A DNA stretch of 14,794 nucleotides from positions 1 to 14,794 of the forward strand of contig VBON01000004.1 in the NCBI GenBank assembly GCA_005877525.1, written 5' to 3'. Both the position numbers and the translations under genes were made by a program. The DNA comes from Nitrospirota bacterium (GTDB taxonomy: Bacteria > Nitrospirota > Nitrospiria > Nitrospirales > NS-4). Of this stretch, positions 5,940-12,728 are shown piece by piece. The notes beneath the pieces are model-generated. The model saw nothing but the letters and a program-made list of their open reading frames with translations. It was not told the origin of the DNA and did no database searches. The stretch's first letter is position 1. Every line of letters starts with the position of its first letter.

Positions 5940-7223
5940 CTACGCTGCCTCGAGAATTGAAACGGTAATGTATGTTCCGGTCCCAGCGTGCGAGTGTATG
6001 AGTCCGCGCTTGGCATTCTTCACTTGCAACGTGCCGTTCCCCAAATGCTTTTCCATAGTACGTTGCAATTGCCAAAACGCGAAGACCGCCTGCATGAGGC
6101 CGGTCGCACCGACCGGATGCCCGCAAGCGAGAAGACCCCCGGATGGATTGACCGGCAAGCCGCCCTGCTCCGGCAATTCCAAACCATAGTCCACACCCGG
6201 CATAAAGGGTCGGCCACTTTCGACGAAGCGCCCGCCCTGCCCGTACTTGCAAAGCCCTAAATCCTCGTAGGTCTGAATTTCCGAAGAGGTATACGCATCG
6301 TGCAGCTCGACAAAGCTCAATTCCTCGTTGGGATCTTGAAGGTGCGCCATCTCATAAGCCAGCTTGGCGGCCATGCGGCCGCCGCGGAAGGAATGCACAC
6401 CGGGATACTTCAGGTCTCGATAGTCCGACTCCAGCTCATGCGGCAGCAGGATCACGTTGCCATGCGGCCGGTCCGCCATCCGCATCGCGTCAGATCCGGA
6501 TCCGACACCGCTGATTCTGACCGGCCGGTCACAGACCTTCCCGGCCAGATCCTCGGACGCCAGGATGCAGACCGCCGCGCCGTCGGACATCGTGCAGATA
6601 TCCTCCATCGTCAGCGGCGTGGCCACCATCGGTGATTCCCGCACCTCTTTGACCGTCAGGCGCTTGGCTTTTTGCGCATAGGGATTGTAGAGCGCATTGG
6701 CGTGGTTCTTCACCGACACCATGGCCATCTGCTCGACCGTGGTCCCGAACTCATACATGTGGCGCTGAACCATCATGGCGTAGTATCCGGAATAGAATCC
6801 GCCGACCGGAAAATCGAAGTTTGTATCGGAGGCAAGCGCGATAAATTCATTGCCCTTCCAGGTATTGACGCGAGACATCGTCTCAAAGCCGAAGGCCACA
6901 CAGCATTCCATCCTTCCGGAGGCGACCGCCTCCCAGGCGGACTGAAAACACAAGCCCCCGGTTGCGCCTCCACCCTCGACGCGTTTCGATGGCTTTGGGC
7001 ACAATCCGAGAAAGTCCTGTACCATGCTGGCCGCTTTCAACTGCCGCGTGAAGTGGTCCGAGAAATAGGAGCCGACTGCGCCCGAGATCATGTCCTTGGA
7101 GAACCGAGGCAGGTCCCGCAAGGCGTAGTCGTATGCCTCTTTGACCATCAAACGAAAATCCTTGTCGGGATGGGCCTTCGCGAATTTCGTGATGCCTCCG
7201 CTGATCATATAGACCGGTTTCAT
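5940..7223 (-). CDS. Thiolase-like protein lacking the nucleophilic cysteine (thiolase or aldolase)
   Basis: 427-residue thiolase-superfamily protein of the lipid-transfer/SCP2 branch that works with DUF35 partners. The C-terminal half keeps ELHDAYTSSEIQTYEDLG (306-323, H308) and NPSGGLLACGHPVGATG (359-375, H369). At the position of the nucleophilic Cys (normally VEAACASG) it reads VEGGGATGG, so residue 86 is Gly, encoded by GGC where Cys would be TGC. A Cys lies six residues later (C92), but not at the catalytic position. The C-terminal active-site Cys loop is AGTG. A Claisen reaction through an acyl-Cys intermediate therefore seems unlikely. A retro-aldol role like Ltp2 in steroid side-chain degradation is one option. 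The ATG at 7223 overlaps the B12-subunit stop (ATGA), and the DUF35 gene starts two bases after its stop, so the three are probably co-translated. The substrate is unknown. Confidence 0.87.
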   Translation of the reverse strand: MKPVYMISGGITKFAKAHPDKDFRLMVKEAYDYALRDLPRFSKDMISGAVGSYFSDHFTRQLKAASMVQDFLGLCPKPSKRVEGGGATGGLCFQSAWEAVASGRMECCVAFGFETMSRVNTWKGNEFIALASDTNFDFPVGGFYSGYYAMMVQRHMYEFGTTVEQMAMVSVKNHANALYNPYAQKAKRLTVKEVRESPMVATPLTMEDICTMSDGAAVCILASEDLAGKVCDRPVRISGVGSGSDAMRMADRPHGNVILLPHELESDYRDLKYPGVHSFRGGRMAAKLAYEMAHLQDPNEELSFVELHDAYTSSEIQTYEDLGLCKYGQGGRFVESGRPFMPGVDYGLELPEQGGLPVNPSGGLLACGHPVGATGLMQAVFAFWQLQRTMEKHLGNGTLQVKNAKRGLIHSHAGTGTYITVSILEAA

Positions 7224-7618
7224 GGGCGGAGGCCTTTCAGGAAATCAACGATGCCGGCCATCGGAGTGCCGGGCCCGAAGATGTGACGCACGCCCGCGGC
7301 CTTCAATCCTGAAACATCCGCGTCGGGGATGATGCCGCCCCCAAAGACGATAATGTCTTCGGCGCCCTTTTGCTTCAGGAGCTCAATCACGCGAGGCAAC
7401 AGATAATTGTGAGCCCCGGACAGCAGGCTTAAACCGATCGCGTTCACATCTTCCTGGATTGCGGTATTGACGACCTGCTCGGGGGTCTGATGCAAGCCGG
7501 TATAGACTACCTCCATGCCGGCATCGCGGAGCGCCCGCGCGACGAGCTTGATCCCGCGGTCATGCCCGTCCAACCCGACCTTCCCCAACAACACCCGAAG
7601 CGGCGCCGTCCCCACCAT
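7220..7618 (-). CDS. icmB: B12-binding small subunit of acyl-CoA mutase (isobutyryl-CoA mutase type)
   Basis: 132-residue cobalamin-binding domain of the methylmalonyl-CoA-mutase type. The base-off/His-on motif DxHxxG is DGHDRG (17-22), with H19 as lower axial ligand, followed by the serine loop LSLLSGAH and the GGGIIPDAD loop near the C-terminus, all as in the family. It is a separate chain that would assemble with the large subunit encoded at 8893-10488. The ATG at 7618 is preceded by GGGGAGGT nine bases upstream. A TTG at 7669 in the same frame would add 17 unlikely residues and is rejected. It is the first gene of a coupled set: ATGA overlap with the thiolase-like gene, then DUF35 and meaB. 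The small-subunit symbol is given because the matching large subunit has isobutyryl-CoA mutase specificity residues; the domain itself does not distinguish substrates. Confidence 0.88.
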   Translation of the reverse strand: MVGTAPLRVLLGKVGLDGHDRGIKLVARALRDAGMEVVYTGLHQTPEQVVNTAIQEDVNAIGLSLLSGAHNYLLPRVIELLKQKGAEDIIVFGGGIIPDADVSGLKAAGVRHIFGPGTPMAGIVDFLKGLRP

Positions 7619-7679
7619 CAGCTTTCTACCTCCCCAATATGCAGAGGAAAAAAGACAGAGGATTTCCAATTAGGTTGAC

Positions 7680-7766
7680 GGGTGGCGACGAACGGGCGCC
7701 CAGGCGCAGCACAGCGACTTGGGCTTGGGGAGCGAGCACGTCTGGGCTGTTCGGCGACAGGACCCG
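7680..7766 (-). repeat. Dispersed intergenic repeat, copy 1
   Basis: On the minus strand this begins six bases after the stop of the MBL-fold gene with CGGGTCCTGTCGCCGAACAG, continues through GACGTGCTCGC and ends in CGCCACCC. It aligns over almost its whole length with the copy at 8785-8880; this copy lacks about ten bases in the middle. No start codon or protein pattern is convincing in it. The remaining gap to the B12-subunit start (7619-7679) holds that gene's ribosome site and a short T-run on the minus strand. Confidence 0.75.
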
Positions 7767-7771
7767 TCTCT

Positions 7772-8611
7772 TCACTCCTTCACCTCTTCCAGATAAAACT
7801 TTCCTTCGATATCCTTTCGCACCCGTCCCATCAGCACCCGCGGGTCATGCTCGAATACCAGTAGCCAGTTTTCACTCAACGCGCGATCCAGCACCCAACG
7901 CTTGGTTTCCAGGGTCTGGAGGGGGTATAGGTCATAGCCCATTATGTAGGGTAACGGCAGATGCGACACCGTGGGAATTAGATCGCCGAGGTAAAAGGCG
8001 ATCTGGCCCTCCGATTCGATCTTGATCGATTGATGATGTCGCGTATGCCCTTCGGTCACTACCACACTCACGCCGGGAACCAGTTCAGTTTCTCCGTCCA
8101 TAAACTCCCATTGGTCCACATGCGCGACCGGCGTAAAGTTTTCGCGCCGGTAACTCGCGCGCGTGCGCTCGTTCGCCCGCGCCGCATCTTCGTACTCGCC
8201 GCCCTGCACAAAGTATTTGGCTCTCGGGAACGTCGGGACTATTGCTCCGTTCTCCCGAACCGTATTGCCGCCGGCATGATCGAAGTGCAAATGTGTGTTG
8301 ACGACCATGTGAATGTCTTCGGGTTGAAGGCCCTGCATCTTCAAGGAATCCCGAAGCGTCGGAATCCGCTCCACGGCGAATATCTCCTGAAACTTCGCGT
8401 CCTCTTTATCGCCCAGACCGGTATCGACAAGAATATTCTTTCGCCCTGCACGAATGAGCAGGCAGTTGAGACCAAGCGAAATGCGGTTTTGCTCATCTGG
8501 TTGACAGCATTTCTCCCACAGACTCTTTGGAACTACGCCGAACATGGCCCCGCCATCCAACCGAAAGCGGCCGTCCGTCACCGGCTGAATATCAAACGCC
8601 CCGAGCTTCAC
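7772..8611 (-). CDS. Metallo-beta-lactamase-fold hydrolase
   Basis: 279-residue MBL-fold hydrolase, with all ligands for a two-metal site: H107, H109, D111 and H112 in NTHLHFDHAGG, H189 in EGHTRHH, D210 in YLGDLIP, and H255 in VFEHD. The layout resembles lactonase-like or glyoxalase-II-like members that cleave esters, lactones or thioesters; the substrate cannot be told from sequence. There is no signal peptide, so it is likely cytoplasmic. The start is a GTG at 8611 with GGGGAG about eight bases upstream. That ribosome site lies inside one of the intergenic repeat units (CCAAAGCCGGATCG type, read on the plus strand). It sits between the mutase large and small subunit genes. A CoA-thioester or lactone hydrolysis role in the same pathway is possible but unproven. 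Confidence 0.9.
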   Translation of the reverse strand: MKLGAFDIQPVTDGRFRLDGGAMFGVVPKSLWEKCCQPDEQNRISLGLNCLLIRAGRKNILVDTGLGDKEDAKFQEIFAVERIPTLRDSLKMQGLQPEDIHMVVNTHLHFDHAGGNTVRENGAIVPTFPRAKYFVQGGEYEDAARANERTRASYRRENFTPVAHVDQWEFMDGETELVPGVSVVVTEGHTRHHQSIKIESEGQIAFYLGDLIPTVSHLPLPYIMGYDLYPLQTLETKRWVLDRALSENWLLVFEHDPRVLMGRVRKDIEGKFYLEEVKE

Positions 8612-8756
8612 CTCTCACACTCCCCAAAGCCGGATCGAACGGCTTGCTGAGCACACGCCGTGGCGAGTGCAGCGACTTGCTTGCCCCTGGCGGAGCTGCA
8701 ATAGACGCGGCGTCTGCACAGCAACACCACCCGTGTCATCTCCCAAAACTCCCCCC
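8612..8756 (-). repeat. Repeat-rich gap, diverged unit (copy 2)
   Basis: This part of the 281-bp gap shares two blocks with the adjacent unit at 8757-8889. One is CCAAAGCCGGATCG (8624-8637, repeated at 8768-8781, period 144 bp). The other is the core GCGACTTGCTTGC (about 8672-8684), followed by GGCGGAGC. The remainder is diverged. The first block abuts, and partly supplies, the ribosome site of the MBL-fold gene. The small open frames here on both strands have no family features. Confidence 0.6.
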
Positions 8757-8784
8757 ACTTCATCCTCCCAAAGCCGGATCGCAC

Positions 8785-8880
8785 GGGTGGCGCCGAGCGG
8801 GAGCCCGGGTGGAGCACAGCGCGACTTGCTTGCGCTTCGCGGAGCGCGAGCACGTCCGGGCTGCTCGGTGACAGGACCCG
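8785..8880 (-). repeat. Dispersed intergenic repeat, copy 3 (most complete)
   Basis: On the minus strand it starts 12 bases after the mutase large-subunit stop with CGGGTCCTGTCACCGAGCAG, passes GACGTGCTCGCGCTCC and AAGCAAGTCGC, and ends CGCCACCCG. The plus strand can form a hairpin CTTGCGCT-tcgcgg-AGCGCGAG, with seven of eight pairs Watson-Crick and one G-T. It is nearly colinear with the copy at 7680-7766 and shares its core with those at 8612-8756 and 11461-11532. Confidence 0.75.
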
Positions 8881-8892
8881 CGAGATCCAGCG

Positions 8893-10488
8893 TCATATCA
8901 CCACTGGCTCCTTATAGGTCCCGAACACCTCCTTAAGCGCCGCGCAGATCTCCCCCAGCGTGGCATCGGCCTTGACGGAGTCCAGAAGATAGGGCATCAG
9001 ATTTTCATCGCCGGCCGCCGCTTCCTGGAGGGCCTCGAGCATGCCCGCCATCCGAAATGAATCACGGCGCAAGCGCAGGGAAGACAGGCGATCCACTTGG
9101 TCCTTCTCCACCTCGGCCCCGATCTTTAAGGTTGGAATGGCAGTAGACTCCGGTTCCACATACTCATTGACCCCGACGATGATCCGCTCCTTGCGCTCCA
9201 CTTCGCGCTGATACCGAAGCGACGCCTCAAGAATCTCGCGTTGCGGGAATCCCTGCTCGATCGCCTTCACCATTCCTCCCAGAGTGTCCAATCGCCTGAA
9301 CAGGGCTTGGGCCTCTTCCTCGAGCCGGGTCGTCAGCGACTCAACATAGTACGAGCCCCCCAGCGGATCGACAGTGTTCGTCACTTCACTTTCGTGCGCG
9401 ATAATCTGCTGACTGCGGAGCGCGAGCTTGACCGCCACCTCGGTCGGCAAGGCCAGAGTCTCGTCCATGGAGTTGGTGTGTAGGGATTGCGTCCCACCTA
9501 GGATGGCGGCAAGCGCCTGCAAGGTGGTCCTCACGACATTGTTCATGGGCTGCTGGGCAGTGAGCGAACAGCCGGCTGTCTGAGCATGGCAACGCATCTG
9601 AAGCGATCTTGGATCTTTCGGATGGAAACGGCGCTCCATCTCTCTGGCCCAGAGCCGCCGGGCCGCGCGAAACTTGGCGATCTCCTCAAAAAAGTCGTTG
9701 TGGACGTTGAAGAAGAAGGAGAGCTGCGGCGCGAAGCTGTCCACGTTGAGCCCCGCCTTGAGCGCCGCCTCCACGTACGTCAGACCATCGTAGAGCGTAA
9801 AGGCCAATTCCTGCACGGCGGTCGAGCCGGCCTCGCGGATGTGATAGCCGCTGATACTGATGGGATGCCATTTGGGGACATGCTGCGTGCAATAACCGAG
9901 CGTGTCCACAATGAGCCGCAGGTGCGGTTCAGGCGGGAACAGCCACTCCTTTTGCGCGATGTATTCCTTCAGAATGTCGTTCTGGAGTGTCCCGCCGAGC
10001 TTGTCGAATGCAATTCCCCGCCGTTCTGCCATCGTCAGATACATCGCAAAGATGACCGCAGCCGGGCCGTTGATGGTCATCGACGTCGTCACCCGATCCA
10101 GCGGAATACCGTCGAACAACCGCTCCATATCCTCCAGCGAGGAAATGGTGACGCCGCAGTAGCCGACTTCCCCGCGCGCCTGCGCGTGGTCGGCATCCAA
10201 GCCCATTAGCGTAGGCATGTCGAAAGCGACGCTTAAGCCCGTCTGGCCGTGCTGGAGCAGGTATTTAAAGCGCTTGTTGGTGTCCTCCGCTGACCCGAAT
10301 CCGGCGAACTGCCGCATGGTCCAGGGGCGGCCCCGATACATCGTCGGATGGATGCCGCGCGTATAGGGAAAAGCGCCGGGTTCCCCCAGGTCCTTCTCCG
10401 GACTCCACTGCTTTAGATCATCGTTGGTGTATACCCGCTCGACAGGAAGACCCGATAAGGAGGTGAACCGCTCTTTACGCTCGTGCAT
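8893..10488 (-). CDS. icmA: Acyl-CoA mutase large subunit with isobutyryl-CoA mutase signature
   Basis: 531-residue substrate-binding (TIM-barrel) subunit of a B12-dependent acyl-CoA mutase; the B12 domain is encoded separately at 7220-7618. Residues that set substrate choice are F61 (in TMRQFAGFG) and Q179 (in KEYIAQKEW). These align with Y89 and R207 of Propionibacterium methylmalonyl-CoA mutase and with F80 and Q198 of isobutyryl-CoA mutase, with the same 118-residue spacing. A88 (in GLSVAFD) argues against the 2-hydroxyisobutyryl-CoA mutase type, which has Asp there. The catalytic Y215-H216 of SISGYH are kept. The expected reaction is isobutyryl-CoA to n-butyryl-CoA and back. The ATG at 10488 has GAGGGG six bases upstream and lies 11 bases after the dehydrogenase stop; the frame is open to 10587, but that extension overlaps the upstream gene. 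An automatic annotation would probably call it methylmalonyl-CoA mutase. Confidence 0.9.
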   Translation of the reverse strand: MHERKERFTSLSGLPVERVYTNDDLKQWSPEKDLGEPGAFPYTRGIHPTMYRGRPWTMRQFAGFGSAEDTNKRFKYLLQHGQTGLSVAFDMPTLMGLDADHAQARGEVGYCGVTISSLEDMERLFDGIPLDRVTTSMTINGPAAVIFAMYLTMAERRGIAFDKLGGTLQNDILKEYIAQKEWLFPPEPHLRLIVDTLGYCTQHVPKWHPISISGYHIREAGSTAVQELAFTLYDGLTYVEAALKAGLNVDSFAPQLSFFFNVHNDFFEEIAKFRAARRLWAREMERRFHPKDPRSLQMRCHAQTAGCSLTAQQPMNNVVRTTLQALAAILGGTQSLHTNSMDETLALPTEVAVKLALRSQQIIAHESEVTNTVDPLGGSYYVESLTTRLEEEAQALFRRLDTLGGMVKAIEQGFPQREILEASLRYQREVERKERIIVGVNEYVEPESTAIPTLKIGAEVEKDQVDRLSSLRLRRDSFRMAGMLEALQEAAAGDENLMPYLLDSVKADATLGEICAALKEVFGTYKEPVVI

Positions 10489-10499
10489 GCGTTGCCCCT

Positions 10500-11369
10500 C
10501 TAAGGTTCCGGTTGATATGTGTAAAACCCTCTGCCGGTTTTTCTGCCGAGCCGGCCGGCCTCTACGTATTTGCGCAGCAATGGACAAGGGCGATACTTCG
10601 GATCCCCGAGATCCTGATGCAGCACCTCGCAGATAGCGAGGACCGTATCAAGACCGATCCGATCTGCCAAGGCCAGCGGCCCCACCGGGTGATTGAGCCC
10701 TTCCGTGATCGCCAGATCAATTGCCTCGGGCGTTCCCGTGCCCTCCTGCAACGCAAAGACCGCTTCATTGATCATCGGTATGAGGACCCGGTTCACGATG
10801 AAGCCCGACGCGTCCTTCGAGACTACCGGCGTCTTGCCCAAACGCTTTATGACCGCCAAGGCCAACGCCACGGTCTCATCGGAGGTGTCCATACCAGGCG
10901 CGACCTCGACCAGTCGCATCACGGGAACCGGATTCATGAAGTGCAGGCCGATCACCTGAGTTGCCCGGCCGGATGCCGCTGCAAGTTTCGTAATCGAGAT
11001 TGAAGAAGTATTACTCGCCAGAATGGCTTCGGGCTTGCATAGAAGGCCGAGGCGTTTGAACAGGTCCAGTTTCAGATCCGCATTCTCAGGAGCCGCCTCG
11101 ATGACAAGCTGCGTCTCCGCGACCAGTTCCAACCGGCCGGCTGTCCGAAGACGTCCCAACGCCGCGTCGGCCTCCTCCTTGCTCAGACCTCCCTTCTCGA
11201 CCGTCTTCGTGAGTCCATCACGAATTTTCTTCATCCCTGATTCGAGCGCCCCATCGTTGACATCAAACAGCCGAACTTCCCATCCGGCCGCTGCCGCGAC
11301 CTGGGCAATTCCCCGCCCCATCTGGCCCGCACCGACCACCCCCACCCTCTTTATCTCATCAATCTTCAT
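10500..11369 (-). CDS. 3-Hydroxyacyl-CoA (3-hydroxybutyryl-CoA) dehydrogenase
   Basis: 289-residue NAD-dependent dehydrogenase of the short single-function type (Hbd/PaaH), converting acetoacetyl-CoA and 3-hydroxybutyryl-CoA or similar. The Rossmann motif GAGQMG is at residues 13-18, with the acidic residue D36 after the second strand favouring NAD. The catalytic region shows S119-N120 in ASNTSSISI, H143 in GLHFMNPVPVM, E155 in LVEVAPG and N193 in GFIVNRVLIPMINEA. The C-terminal domain ends with the usual GRKTGRGFYTY. The ATG at 11369 has AGGGA seven bases upstream. The mutase large-subunit gene follows 11 bases after the stop, so the two are co-transcribed. Together with the thiolase upstream it makes the C4 steps between acetyl-CoA and the butyryl level. 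Confidence 0.93.
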   Translation of the reverse strand: MKIDEIKRVGVVGAGQMGRGIAQVAAAAGWEVRLFDVNDGALESGMKKIRDGLTKTVEKGGLSKEEADAALGRLRTAGRLELVAETQLVIEAAPENADLKLDLFKRLGLLCKPEAILASNTSSISITKLAAASGRATQVIGLHFMNPVPVMRLVEVAPGMDTSDETVALALAVIKRLGKTPVVSKDASGFIVNRVLIPMINEAVFALQEGTGTPEAIDLAITEGLNHPVGPLALADRIGLDTVLAICEVLHQDLGDPKYRPCPLLRKYVEAGRLGRKTGRGFYTYQPEP

Positions 11370-11436
11370 CCTTAGTTCCCTATCAACAGCAAGGGGGTGA
11401 CGCCGATCCAGGCATTGATCTCACCCTCCCGCCCCA

Positions 11437-11454
11437 GACGCGCCAAGACGCGTC
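11437..11454 (-). other. Short GC-rich hairpin between thiolase and dehydrogenase genes
   Basis: GACGCG (11437-11442) and CGCGTC (11449-11454) pair perfectly around a six-base loop. No T-run follows on the minus strand, so it is not a standard intrinsic terminator. It could be a stability or attenuation element in the 171-bp gap. Confidence 0.35.
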
Positions 11455-11460
11455 CCCTCC

Positions 11461-11532
11461 CGATGCGCGCCGCGACTTGCTTGCCCATGGCGGAGCGAGC
11501 ACAGCAGCGGCCGATTGGCGGCAGGACCCCGC
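11461..11532 (-). repeat. Dispersed intergenic repeat, copy 4 (diverged)
   Basis: On the minus strand, eight bases after the acetyl-CoA acetyltransferase stop, it reads GCGGGGTCCTGCCGCCAATC, then GTGCTCGCTCCGCC and GGGCAAGCAAGTCGC. The order of blocks and the orientation relative to the upstream gene match the copies at 7680-7766 and 8785-8880. The distal half of the element is missing or diverged. The rest of this gap (11370-11460) holds only the hairpin and the ribosome site of the dehydrogenase gene. Confidence 0.65.
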
Positions 11533-11540
11533 GGCTGTTT

Positions 11541-12728
11541 TTATCCTCTTTCCACTACGATCGCCAGCGCCTCACCTCCACCGATGCAGAGACTCGCAAT
11601 GCCACGATGGCCGCCCCTTGCTTCCAATGCATAGAGCAGCGTCGTGAGGATGCGCGCGCCCGTCGCGCCGATCGGATGGCCCAGCGCCACGGCGCCGCCG
11701 TTTACGTTCACCTTCTTCGGATCCAGCCCGAGCTCGCGATTAATTGCCAGCGAGACAGAGGAGAAGGCTTCGTTGATCTCGAAAAGATCGATGTCGGCAA
11801 TCGACAGCCCGGTCAGCTTCAACACCCGTTTGATCGCTTCAATCGGCGCGATGGTGAACCATTCCGGCGCCAAGGCGGCGCCGGCGTAGCCTATGATTCT
11901 GCCCATCGGCTGAAGACCCAGCGTTTCAGCTTCATCCTCGGCCATCACCACAAGTGCGGCTGCGCCATCGTTACAGGAAGGCGAGTTGCCCACCGTCAGC
12001 ACGCCATCGTCCTGAAATACCGGTTTCAGGGACCGCATCTTTGAAAGGTCTACGCGGTTTGGCTCTTCGTCCTCGGCCACAACCACCGCGGGCCCTTTCT
12101 TTTGAGGCACCTCAACCGGCACGATCTCGCGTTGAAACGCTCCCGAGGCCATCGCCTCGCGGGCACGGCGATAGCTCTCCAGCGCGAAATCATCCAGCTC
12201 CCCGCGCGTCAAGCAAAACTTCGCCGCGCACAACTCGCCCGCCTTGCCCATGTGAAATTGGCTGTAGACATCCCATAGGCCGTCTTTGACGAGACTATCT
12301 GTCAGCTCTCCGTGCCCCAACCGGTATCCCTGCCGGGCCTTCTCTAATAGGTAGGGCGCGCGCGTCATATTCTCCATGCCCCCGGCCACGACGATCCGCG
12401 TCTCGCCCAACCCGATCGCCTGGTTGGCCATGATCATGGTCATGATGCTCGATCCGCACACCTTGTTGACGGTCGTCGCCCCGACGGAATGGGGAATGCC
12501 TGCGCCAATGGAGGCCTGCCGCGCCGGGGCCTGGCCGAGACCAGCCGACAGGACACAGCCCATGTACACCTCGTCCACTCGATTGCCGGGCAACCCGATA
12601 CGCTTCAACGCTTCGGCAATGGCGATGCTGCCAAGTTTCGTTGCCGGCACGCCACTGAAGATGCCGCTAAAGCTGCCCATCGGGGTCCGCGCCGCGCTGA
12701 CGATGACAGCTTCCTTTCTTACTTTCAC
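11541..12728 (-). CDS. atoB: Acetyl-CoA acetyltransferase (thiolase II)
   Basis: 395-residue biosynthetic/degradative thiolase that condenses two acetyl-CoA to acetoacetyl-CoA or does the reverse. All catalytic residues are present, counted from the GTG at 12728: C91 in VNKVCGSSI, H351 in VALGHPIGATGAR and C381 in LCIGGGEAL, matching C89, H348 and C378 of the Zoogloea enzyme. The chosen start has GGAGAGG five bases upstream and overlaps the E2 stop as GTGA, a typical coupling junction. A GTG at 12743 in the same frame would add only MGEVP and place the ribosome site inside the gene. It stands in clear contrast to the Cys-less thiolase-like gene at 5940-7223, so the cluster carries one standard and one non-standard thiolase. 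Confidence 0.94.
   Translation of the reverse strand: MKVRKEAVIVSAARTPMGSFSGIFSGVPATKLGSIAIAEALKRIGLPGNRVDEVYMGCVLSAGLGQAPARQASIGAGIPHSVGATTVNKVCGSSIMTMIMANQAIGLGETRIVVAGGMENMTRAPYLLEKARQGYRLGHGELTDSLVKDGLWDVYSQFHMGKAGELCAAKFCLTRGELDDFALESYRRAREAMASGAFQREIVPVEVPQKKGPAVVVAEDEEPNRVDLSKMRSLKPVFQDDGVLTVGNSPSCNDGAAALVVMAEDEAETLGLQPMGRIIGYAGAALAPEWFTIAPIEAIKRVLKLTGLSIADIDLFEINEAFSSVSLAINRELGLDPKKVNVNGGAVALGHPIGATGARILTTLLYALEARGGHRGIASLCIGGGEALAIVVERG

Noticed and set aside
5938..6252. 105-residue N-terminal extension of the DUF35 protein
   Set aside because: It lies wholly over the thiolase-like coding region in another frame and has no domain features.
7645..7670. T-run on the minus strand (TCTTTTTT) as a terminator downstream of the MBL gene
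   Set aside because: The only stem I can pair with it is about five A-T-rich bases (GGAAA/TTTCC), too weak to call.
8608..8936. Several small open frames on both strands in the repeat-rich gap
   Set aside because: They are composed of repeat sequence with skewed Arg/Ala/Ser content and no recognisable domain. The ones on the minus strand start inside repeat blocks.
8893..10488. Identity as methylmalonyl-CoA mutase or 2-hydroxyisobutyryl-CoA mutase
   Set aside because: The Tyr/Arg carboxylate-binding pair is replaced by Phe/Gln, and the position that is Asp in the 2-hydroxyisobutyryl enzyme is Ala here (A88).
10489..10587. N-terminal extension of the mutase large subunit
   Set aside because: It overlaps the dehydrogenase gene, shows no family similarity, and the ATG at 10488 has a strong ribosome site.
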